Assembly: GCF_033095805.1 (NCBI RefSeq)
Contig: NZ_CP109901.1
Coordinates: 3,097,766-3,161,765, forward strand
Origin: Serratia sp. UGAL515B_01
GTDB lineage: Bacteria > Pseudomonadota > Gammaproteobacteria > Enterobacterales > Enterobacteriaceae
Direction: 5' to 3'
Length of the DNA: 64,000 nt
The position numbers and the translations under genes were made by a program. Shown here piece by piece: positions 57,886-64,000 of this stretch; within the stretch, counting starts at the first letter, position 1; each line of letters opens with the position of its first letter. The notes under the pieces are model-generated. The model searched no databases. It had not been told where the DNA came from and was given only the letters and a program-made list of their open reading frames with translations.

Positions 57886-58617
57886 TTATATCACCCAGAT
57901 CAAACTTGCCAGACGTCCGGTTAATCCATCGCGTCGATAGGAGAAAAAATGACTCATTTGAGTCACAGTGCAGTGTTCTCCGCCATAAATGGCGGAAATA
58001 CCTGCCCGCTGCAAACGCTGACGTGCCAAAAGATAGATATCTGAGAGAAACTTTTCGCCATGAGGAATAAACGCATCATCAGCAGTAGTGTCTGCAATGA
58101 TAAAGGCATCCCGTACTTCTGCACCAACTTCAAACTGATGTGGACCAATGGCTGGGCCAAGCCAAGCAGTTATTTTATCTGGCGCGGCAGTAAAACGTGC
58201 AACGGTATTTTCCAATACGCCATTGCTTAACCCCCGCCAACCAGCATGAGCGGCTGCGACTTCATCGCCCGTTTGTGAAGCAAACAATACGGGTAAACAA
58301 TCAGCAGTCATTACTGCACAGACTAGCCCCGAAACATTAGTATAAACCGCATCGGCCCGCAAATCTGTGGGGATTTGCCCATCTAGAGTCAGAACCTTTG
58401 TGCCATGCACTTGCTCAAGCCAGACCGGCATCTTTGGCAAACCCGCTTTTTCTACCAGCAATTGACGATTACGCTCGACAGCTTGTGCATCGTCACCCAC
58501 ATGAGCTCCTAGGTTAAACGAATCGTAAGGTGGCAAACTGACGCCGCCATGACGAGTGGTGCTATAGGCTTTAATTCCCGCAGGCAGCGGCCAATCAGGT
58601 AGAATAAGCGCGTTCAT
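57886..58617 (-). CDS. pgeF: Peptidoglycan editing factor PgeF (YfiH, laccase-domain)
   Basis: PgeF removes L-Ser wrongly built into UDP-MurNAc in place of L-Ala, keeping murein composition correct. The 243-residue protein has the DUF152/Cu-oxidase-like metal motif: QVHGTKV (His), TADCLPVLF (Cys) and AAHAGWRGLSNGV (His), plus GPAIGPHQFEVG. It follows rluD by 2 bp, so the two are translated together. E. coli YfiH has the same length (243). Confidence 0.94.
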   Translation of the reverse strand: MNALILPDWPLPAGIKAYSTTRHGGVSLPPYDSFNLGAHVGDDAQAVERNRQLLVEKAGLPKMPVWLEQVHGTKVLTLDGQIPTDLRADAVYTNVSGLVCAVMTADCLPVLFASQTGDEVAAAHAGWRGLSNGVLENTVARFTAAPDKITAWLGPAIGPHQFEVGAEVRDAFIIADTTADDAFIPHGEKFLSDIYLLARQRLQRAGISAIYGGEHCTVTQMSHFFSYRRDGLTGRLASLIWVI

Positions 58618-58619
58618 TA

Positions 58620-59594
58620 CTAATCCATTTGATCTTTGAATTCTTCAGTATCCGCTTTTAGCGCATCAATCAGTTTAACCATATCCTGCGGCAATGGCGC
58701 ATGCCATTCCATCTGAATGCCACTGATAGGATGATAAAGGCGCAACATGGTAGCGTGCAGAGCCTGACGATCAAAACCGCGCAACGTATTGATAAACGCA
58801 TCAGAAGCGCCCTTCGGTGGGCGTGGGCGGCCACCATAGAGTGGATCTCCTACCAATGGATGATTAATGTGTGCCATATGTACGCGGATCTGGTGCGTAC
58901 GGCCGGTCTCCAGACGTAGACGCAAGCGAGTGTGTGCGCGGAAATGTTCCATGATACGGTAATGGGTAACCGCAGGTTTGCCCATCGGGTGCACAGCCAT
59001 ATGAGTTCGCTTGGTAGAGTGGCGCGCTATCGGTTCTTCTACTGTACCGCCAGCTGTCATTGTACCGATCGCCACAGCTTCATATTCACGGGTAATATCA
59101 CGTGCCTGGAGCGCTTCTACTAGTCTGGTTTGAGCTGGAACGGTTTTTGCTACCACCATAAGGCCGGTAGTATCTTTATCCAGACGATGGACTATACCTG
59201 CACGCGGCACATCAGCAATAGCCGGGAAGTGGTGTAATAATGCATTCAATACTGTGCCATCTGGGTTACCTGCCCCTGGGTGTACAACCAGATCACGAGG
59301 TTTGTTGATCACCATAATATCGGCATCTTCATAGACGATATCCAGTGCAATATCCTGAGCTTCCCAACGGTCCTCTTCTTCTATCAGGGCATCAATGGCG
59401 ACTGTTTCTCCCCCTAGCACCTTCTCTTTCGGCTTGTTTACCGTTCTGCCATTGACCAGAACCCGATCTTCAAGGATCCAATCTTTTATACGCGATCGTG
59501 AATAATCAGGGAACAATTCGGCCAAAGCTTGATCTAAACGTTGTCCGAGTTGAGTTTCGGCCACCGTTGCGGTGAGTTGTAATTGTTGTGCCAT
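58620..59594 (-). CDS. rluD: 23S rRNA pseudouridine synthase D
   Basis: RluD makes pseudouridines 1911, 1915 and 1917 in helix 69 of 23S rRNA. It has 324 residues (E. coli 326). An S4 domain (about 18-80: QRLDQALAELFPDYSRSRIKDWI) is followed by the catalytic motif HRLDKDTTGLMVVAK (Asp near residue 139) and RLETGRTHQIRVHMAHINHPLVGDPLYGG. It is divergent from bamD and upstream of pgeF, as in E. coli. In contrast to rlmD, this rRNA modifier is intact. Confidence 0.96.
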   Translation of the reverse strand: MAQQLQLTATVAETQLGQRLDQALAELFPDYSRSRIKDWILEDRVLVNGRTVNKPKEKVLGGETVAIDALIEEEDRWEAQDIALDIVYEDADIMVINKPRDLVVHPGAGNPDGTVLNALLHHFPAIADVPRAGIVHRLDKDTTGLMVVAKTVPAQTRLVEALQARDITREYEAVAIGTMTAGGTVEEPIARHSTKRTHMAVHPMGKPAVTHYRIMEHFRAHTRLRLRLETGRTHQIRVHMAHINHPLVGDPLYGGRPRPPKGASDAFINTLRGFDRQALHATMLRLYHPISGIQMEWHAPLPQDMVKLIDALKADTEEFKDQMD

Positions 59595-59725
59595 ATGCAG
59601 CTTCTTCGTTAACGTTGGGTTTCACGGCGATGCCGTTTAATATATTGTGTTATTGTAAATGGTCTTTTGTCGGGAGCTTAACGGACAGTCTCCTGAAATA
59701 ACACCCTGAGGATAATCAAAACGTC

Positions 59726-60457
59726 ATGACGCGTATGAAATATCTGGTGGCGGCAGCCACATTGAGCCTGGCGCTGGCAGGTTGCTCCACATCCAAAGAT
59801 GTAGTTCCCGACAGCCCGCCTGCGGAAATCTACGCTACTGCACAGCAAAAACTGCAGGACGGTAACTTTAAGGGCGCGATTACGCAACTTGAAGCGTTAG
59901 ATAACCGCTATCCATTTGGGCCGTACTCTCAACAGGTCCAGTTGGATCTGATTTATGCCTACTATAAATCTGCCGATTTACCGCTGGCGCAAGCCTCTAT
60001 CGATCGCTTTATGCGCTTGAATCCAACACATCCGAACATCGATTACGTCCTGTACATGCGTGGTCTGACGGATATGGCACTGGATGATAGCGCGTTGCAG
60101 GGCTTCTTTGGAGTTGACCGTTCTGACCGGGACCCGCAATTTGCTCGTTCAGCATTCCGCGACTTCAGTCAGTTGATTCAGCAGTATCCGAACAGCCAGT
60201 ATGCGACTGATGCTTACAAACGTCTGGTATTTCTGAAGGACCGTTTGTCGAAGTATGAGCTTTCAGTGGTGGAATACTACACTAAACGTGGTGCCTACGT
60301 CGCGGTCGTTAATCGTGTTGAGCAGATGATGCGAGAATTCCCGGATACTAAAGCAACCCGCGATGCACTTCCGCTGATGGAAAACGCCTATCGGCAACTA
60401 CAATTGAATGCTCAAGCCGACAAAGTAGCGAAAATTATCGCAGCTAACCCGTCTTAA
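59726..60457 (+). CDS. bamD: Outer-membrane assembly lipoprotein BamD
   Basis: BamD is the essential lipoprotein partner of BamA in inserting outer-membrane barrels. It has 243 residues (E. coli 245). The signal peptide ends in the lipobox LALAGC (Cys19). Five tetratricopeptide-like repeats follow; the first is [30 protein letters not shown]. Most of the chain reads like E. coli, e.g. [22 protein letters not shown] terminator follows. Confidence 0.97.
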   Translation: MTRMKYLVAAATLSLALAGCSTSKDVVPDSPPAEIYATAQQKLQDGNFKGAITQLEALDNRYPFGPYSQQVQLDLIYAYYKSADLPLAQASIDRFMRLNPTHPNIDYVLYMRGLTDMALDDSALQGFFGVDRSDRDPQFARSAFRDFSQLIQQYPNSQYATDAYKRLVFLKDRLSKYELSVVEYYTKRGAYVAVVNRVEQMMREFPDTKATRDALPLMENAYRQLQLNAQADKVAKIIAANPS

Positions 60458-60483
60458 GCAGTGTATGACACGATGTACAATAC

Positions 60484-60509
60484 AAAACGGCAGCTCAAGC
60501 TGCCGTTTT
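60484..60509 (+). terminator. bamD terminator
   Basis: AAAACGGCAGCT pairs with AGCTGCCGTTTT around CA, 26 bp after the bamD stop, ending in TTTT. Confidence 0.9.
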
Positions 60510-60774
60510 CATTTGCCGTAAACTCAATGGTGCTTGAATAAATGCACAATAAAAAACACGGCGTTAGTGAGAATTAACCCTCTCGTTAACCTAACGATAA
60601 TGCGCGATTTACTGCATAGACTCAAGCGTTAGATGAAAGTTTCAGATGTTAAATCACAGATTAAGTTAACCATACAAAAAGTGAAAAAAATAAGTCATTT
60701 CTCTCACGCATTTCAGCCAAAAGCGGGGTATGCTAAATCTATACAAGACGGAAAGACTGAGAGAGGTAGGTTAT

Positions 60775-61116
60775 ATGACAATCAACATTACCAGCAAACA
60801 AATGGATATTACCCCCGCAATCCGTAGCCACGTCGAAGACCGTCTCACCAAACTGGATAAATGGCAGGCACAACTGATTAACCCACACATTGTTTTATCT
60901 AAAGAGCCTAAAGGGTTTTCTGCAGACGCAACCATTACCACACCTAACGGCCCACTGATCGCTAACGCAAAACATGAAGACCTGTACGCTGCTGTTAATG
61001 AATTAATCGCCAAGCTTGAACGGCAGTTGAACAAAGTACAGCATAAAAGTGAAGCACGCCGCGCATATGCCAGTGTGAAAGACATGGCTCCAGAAGTGAT
61101 ACCCGAAGAGGAATAA
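60775..61116 (+). CDS. raiA: Ribosome-associated inhibitor RaiA (YfiA, short HPF type)
   Basis: RaiA binds the 30S mRNA/tRNA channel in stationary phase or cold and blocks 100S dimer formation. The start [20 protein letters not shown] (60775) gives 113 residues, as in E. coli; a frame extending to 60730 is upstream leader. The basic patch [18 protein letters not shown] and the acidic tail EVIPEEE are present. AGAGAGGTAGG lies before the ATG. The 317 bp between bamD and raiA hold the bamD terminator and an A/T-rich promoter region (TATGCTAAA near 60730) but no other gene. Confidence 0.96.
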   Translation: MTINITSKQMDITPAIRSHVEDRLTKLDKWQAQLINPHIVLSKEPKGFSADATITTPNGPLIANAKHEDLYAAVNELIAKLERQLNKVQHKSEARRAYASVKDMAPEVIPEEE

Positions 61117-61141
61117 CCCAGTATCCGATTGTTTTGCATTA

Positions 61142-61163
61142 AACGCGCCCTTCGGCGCGTTTA
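61142..61163 (+). terminator. raiA terminator
   Basis: AACGCGCC and GGCGCGTT pair around CTTC, followed by TAATGTT. It ends the raiA transcript ahead of the pheA promoter. Confidence 0.8.
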
Positions 61164-61179
61164 ATGTTGGCAGTTTTTA

Positions 61180-61209
61180 TTGACAGAAAGAAAAGCCGGC
61201 GGTTACTTT
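61180..61209 (+). promoter_or_regulatory. pheLA promoter
   Basis: TTGACA (61180-61185), 18 bp, then TACTTT (61204-61209) forms a sigma70 promoter about 30 bp before pheL. The -35 is perfect. Confidence 0.75.
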
Positions 61210-61239
61210 AAAGCTTGGTTAACCCATTTTTGGACAGTT

Positions 61240-61287
61240 ATGAGCCACAAACCGTTCTTCTTCGCATTCTTTTTTACCTTCCCCTGA
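61240..61287 (+). CDS. pheL: pheA leader peptide PheL
   Basis: This is a 15-codon leader: [15 protein letters not shown]. Seven of fifteen codons are Phe. When charged tRNA-Phe is scarce the ribosome stalls here and the downstream terminator cannot form, so pheA is expressed. E. coli PheL ([15 protein letters not shown]) has the same length and Phe pattern. It was found by reading, being too short for routine gene calls. Confidence 0.95.
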   Translation: [15 protein letters not shown]

Positions 61288-61334
61288 CTGGGAGGCGTTT
61301 CGTCGTGTGATAAAGAATGCGAAGACGAACACTA

Positions 61335-61362
61335 AAGCCTCCCGGAACAGGAGGCTTTTTTT
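61335..61362 (+). terminator. pheA attenuator
   Basis: AAAGCCTCC and GGAGGCTTT flank CGGAACA-type loop bases, followed by seven T. It lies 48 bp past pheL and 144 bp before pheA. An upstream GGGAGGCG at 61290 could pair with the CCTCC arm as the antiterminator. Confidence 0.92.
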
Positions 61363-61450
61363 ATGACCATTTGACAACATTACCCTATAGACTTCACGTC
61401 GCAGCCTAACGGCCAACTCTCGAAAATAAGTGAGTTAATTGTCTGATGTA

Positions 61451-61483
61451 ACAACGCTGCAGCTTGAAAGACGATGGAATATA
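61451..61483. repeat. ERIC-like remnant upstream of pheA
   Basis: ACAACGCTGCAGCTTGAAAG followed by ACGATGGAATATA closely resembles one end of an ERIC element. It sits between the attenuator and the pheA start, inside the transcribed leader. Confidence 0.6.
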
Positions 61484-61505
61484 AAAATACAAGGCAAAGC
61501 TGATT

Positions 61506-62663
61506 ATGACTGATAACCCGTTACTCGTGCTACGCGAACGCATCAGCACACTAGATATGAAATTGTTGGCCCTACTGGCTGAACGCCGTGAACTAGCGGT
61601 GGAAGTGGGTAAAACCAAACTCCATTCACACCGTCCGATCCGCGATAAAGAGCGTGAGCGTGATCTACTGAACGCACTGATCACCGCAGCAAAACCTTAT
61701 GATCTCGATGGATTTTACATCACTCGCCTATTCCAACTGATTATAGAAGATTCCGTTCTCACCCAGCAGGCCCTGCTACAGCATCAACTTAATAGCATTA
61801 GCCAACATTCTGCTCGCATCGCTTTCCTTGGGCCAAAAGGTTCTTACTCTCATCTAGCAGCACGCCAATACGCCGCTCGTCACTTCGATCAGTTAATCGA
61901 ATGTGGTTGCCAGAAATTCCAGGACATCTTCACTCAAGTTGAAACGGGTCAGGCGGATTACGCTATTTTACCTATCGAAAACACAAGCTCAGGCTCAATT
62001 AATGATGTGTATGACCTGTTACAACATACCAGTCTTTCGATCGTAGGTGAGCTTACTCTGCCAATCGATCACTGTGTGTTGGTAACAGGTGCAACAGATC
62101 TGAGCCAGATCGACGTTGTCTACAGTCATCCGCAACCTTTCCAGCAATGCAGTCAATTCATTAATCGTTACCCACATTGGAAAATTGAGTATTGCGAAAG
62201 TACCGCAGCCGCAATGGAGAAAGTCGCCGAATTAAAATCGCCAAAAGCGGCAGCATTAGGCAGCGAGGCCGGTGGCGCGTTATACAACCTACAGGTTTTG
62301 GAACACAATCTGGCTAATCAGCAGCAGAACATTACCCGCTTCATCATACTGGCACGCAAAGCCATTGACGTTTCCGAACAGGTTCCAGCCAAAACCACAT
62401 TGATTATGGCAACTGGTCAGCAATCAGGTGCCCTGGTTGAAGCATTATTAGTGCTGCGTGACAATGGCATTATCATGACCAAACTGGAGTCACGCCCGAT
62501 CAATGGCAACCCGTGGGAGGAGATGTTTTACATCGATGTCCAAGCTAACCTGCGTTCTGATGCGATGACGAAGGCGCTTAAAGGTTTAGCTCCCATCACC
62601 CGTTCACTGAAAGTTTTGGGATGTTATCCAAGCGAAAACGTTGTACCCGTTGATCCGTCTTAG
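61506..62663 (+). CDS. pheA: Chorismate mutase/prephenate dehydratase (P-protein)
   Basis: PheA converts chorismate to prephenate and then to phenylpyruvate, the Phe branch. It has 385 residues (E. coli 386). The AroQ mutase is at about 1-95 ([20 protein letters not shown]), dehydratase at about 105-285 ([47 protein letters not shown]), and ACT at about 300-375 with the Phe-binding GALV ([10 protein letters not shown]) and ESRP ([17 protein letters not shown]) motifs. Feedback and attenuation control both look intact. It is convergent with tyrA. Confidence 0.97.
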   Translation: MTDNPLLVLRERISTLDMKLLALLAERRELAVEVGKTKLHSHRPIRDKERERDLLNALITAAKPYDLDGFYITRLFQLIIEDSVLTQQALLQHQLNSISQHSARIAFLGPKGSYSHLAARQYAARHFDQLIECGCQKFQDIFTQVETGQADYAILPIENTSSGSINDVYDLLQHTSLSIVGELTLPIDHCVLVTGATDLSQIDVVYSHPQPFQQCSQFINRYPHWKIEYCESTAAAMEKVAELKSPKAAALGSEAGGALYNLQVLEHNLANQQQNITRFIILARKAIDVSEQVPAKTTLIMATGQQSGALVEALLVLRDNGIIMTKLESRPINGNPWEEMFYIDVQANLRSDAMTKALKGLAPITRSLKVLGCYPSENVVPVDPS

Positions 62664-62670
62664 CAAGTAA

Positions 62671-62694
62671 AAAGGGTTCGACATTGTCGAACCC
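62671..62694. terminator. Terminator between pheA and tyrA
   Basis: GGGTTCGACATTGTCGAACC (plus a final C) is a near-perfect palindrome. On the minus strand it is followed by TTTTT, so it would serve tyrA best, but copy D of the repeat family now lies between it and tyrA. Confidence 0.8.
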
Positions 62695-62699
62695 AATAC

Positions 62700-62864
62700 T
62701 AGGCTGTGTCCCTTAACTGTACGCGAGCGCCGCTGGCGGTCATTTGCGCGCAGAGCAAGGCGTGAGCCGCGAGGTTGGGTGGACCCAATAAGCTGGGAAC
62801 AACGCAGCAATGCACGCCAATGGCATCAGCCCGTAGGGGCTGCGACGGCACCACACACAGCCTA
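62700..62864. mobile_element. MITE-like inverted-repeat element, copy D
   Basis: This is about 165 bp: left end TAGGCTGTGTCCCTTAACTG, family core GCGAGCGCCGCTGGCGGTCA and TGAGCCGCGAGGTTGGGTGG, right end reduced to ACACACAGCCTA (part of the inverted repeat is lost). The termini are TA. It lies between the pheA/tyrA terminator and tyrA, so transcripts from tyrA would run through it. Confidence 0.8.
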
Positions 62865-62925
62865 GACTCTTTAATTAACTGTGATCACCTGGCATCAACG
62901 ACGCTCAAGATTCCATACTGGTGCG

Positions 62926-64000
62926 TTATTGGCGGCTGTCGTTCGCTTGCAACAGCAATGAACGGCTTTCAACGAGGAAACGCTGAGCGTAATCACCGAA
63001 CCAGTGTTCAACCTTCTGGAAACTTTGGATAAATGCCTGTTTATCGCCCTGTTCCAGCAGTTTGATCGCCTCACCAAAACGTTGATAATAACGTTTTATC
63101 AGGCGAATATTTTCATCAGAGGACATAATGATATCCGCGTATAACTGCGGATCCTGAGCAAATAAGCGGCCTACCATTGCCAGTTCCAGCCGGTAAATCG
63201 GTGAAGACAGTGTCAGCAATTGTTCCAACTGCACATTTTCTTCCGCCAGATGCAAACCATAGGCAAAAGTGGCAAAGTGACGTAACGCTTGAATAAAGGC
63301 CATATTCTGATCGTGTTCAACAGCGCTGATGCGATGCAACCGCGCGCCCCACACTTGCAATTGTTCTAGTAACCACCGATAGGCTTCAGGCTGGCGACCA
63401 TCACAATACACGACGACCTGTTTGGCAACGCTACCAACATCAGGACCAAACATAGGGTGCAACCCAAGTACCGGGCCACCATGCCTTGCCAACATCGCCT
63501 GCAATGGACGATTTTTTACCGAAGCCAGATCGACCAAAATGCAGTCCTCCGGCAGAGTCGGCAGTTGGTTTATCACCTGTTCTGTAACATGTATGGGGAC
63601 ACTAACAATCACCATACCAGCATCTGCGAGTAACTCATCAGCCTGTGGCCAGTCTTCCTGATCAAGTACCTTTACCTGGTAACCAGAAAGCGTCAGCAAC
63701 CGATTGAATAGCCGCCCCATCTGCCCTTTACCACCAATAATAACCACAGGACGCAGTTGCGGACACAACGTCTTAAAACCTTTGTCATTCTCGCTGGTAT
63801 ATGACTCGCGCATTACGCGTCGCAGCACGTCTTCGATCAAATCTGGCGAAACACCAAGGCCTTCAGCTTCTTTGCGACGAGAGGCCAGCATTGCAGCCTC
63901 TCGTTCAGGAACATAGACCGGCAACCCATAGTGGCTTTTGACTTCTCCTACCTCTGCCACCAATGCCAAGCGCTTTGCCAATAATGCTAATAGAGCTTTA
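62926..64000 (-). CDS. tyrA: Chorismate mutase/prephenate dehydrogenase (T-protein), 5' end outside the window
   Basis: TyrA converts chorismate to prephenate and then to hydroxyphenylpyruvate, the Tyr branch. About 357 codons are visible; the frame stays open to base 64000 ([20 protein letters not shown]), and about 15 N-terminal residues lie beyond the edge. The mutase part is followed by the NAD-binding [55 protein letters not shown] and the dehydrogenase core [24 protein letters not shown]. The C-terminus is complete. It is convergent with pheA as in E. coli. Confidence 0.96.
   Translation of the reverse strand, partial: KALLALLAKRLALVAEVGEVKSHYGLPVYVPEREAAMLASRRKEAEGLGVSPDLIEDVLRRVMRESYTSENDKGFKTLCPQLRPVVIIGGKGQMGRLFNRLLTLSGYQVKVLDQEDWPQADELLADAGMVIVSVPIHVTEQVINQLPTLPEDCILVDLASVKNRPLQAMLARHGGPVLGLHPMFGPDVGSVAKQVVVYCDGRQPEAYRWLLEQLQVWGARLHRISAVEHDQNMAFIQALRHFATFAYGLHLAEENVQLEQLLTLSSPIYRLELAMVGRLFAQDPQLYADIIMSSDENIRLIKRYYQRFGEAIKLLEQGDKQAFIQSFQKVEHWFGDYAQRFLVESRSLLLQANDSRQ

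Overview
The window looks like the chromosome of a gamma-proteobacterium close to Serratia/Yersinia (Enterobacterales). Almost every protein reads as a near-full-length enterobacterial orthologue. The Na+-NQR operon, the MetJ-linked methionine salvage genes and the ppdD-hofB-hofC group fit Serratia better than E. coli. Several signs point to recent genome erosion: rlmD is a stop-riddled relic, fadE is broken at a 9-A run, a mtnE-yafV segment is reduced to a 35-codon tail, ampD and apbE are missing from their usual places, and small repeats are scattered through intergenic DNA. A lineage in early host restriction, such as Serratia symbiotica, would fit, but that name is an inference.

Layout: (1) rlmD relic and barA, 1-3.5 kb. 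(2) degP, dgt, mtnN-btuF-yadS, erpA, clcA, hemL, 3.5-12.8 kb. (3) ampE, nadC, ppdD-hofB-hofC, 12.8-18.1 kb. (4) gpt, pepD, dinB, nqrM, nqrFEDCBA, dpaA, yafJ, gmhA, fadE, 18.3-33.8 kb. (5) Methionine salvage genes mtnK/mtnA and mtnBCD, split by a melibiose cassette (melR / melA-melB-SemiSWEET), 33.9-42.9 kb. (6) tRNA-Asp, dnaQ, rnhA, yafS, gloB, mltD, yafD, 43-48.4 kb. (7) A complete rRNA operon on the minus strand (16S, tRNA-Glu, 23S, 5S, tRNA-Asp), 49.2-55 kb. (8) clpB, pgeF, rluD, bamD, raiA, pheL-pheA and tyrA (cut by the window edge), 55.2-64 kb. Compared with E. coli these blocks come from separate places (barA near 62 min, degP-hemL near 4 min, ampE-hofC near 2.5 min, gpt-yafD near 5 min, clpB-tyrA near 57 min), so the window holds several rearrangement junctions. 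The clearest is the rRNA operon, whose upstream flank is rrnG-like and downstream flank rrnH-like.

Functional links: MtnN makes methylthioribose, which MtnK, MtnA, MtnB, MtnC and MtnD recycle towards methionine. Both arms carry tandem MetJ boxes, but the last aminotransferase step (mtnE) is gone from the cluster. The NQR pump has its maturation factor NqrM and its flavinylation threonines but no neighbouring apbE. Recognisable control sites include a sigmaE promoter (degP), a LexA box (dinB), a sigma32 promoter (clpB), rrn P1/P2 and boxA, and a Phe-codon attenuator (pheL-pheA). A family of four short inverted-repeat elements plus one isolated end, and at least five ERIC-like remnants, fill much of the remaining intergenic DNA.
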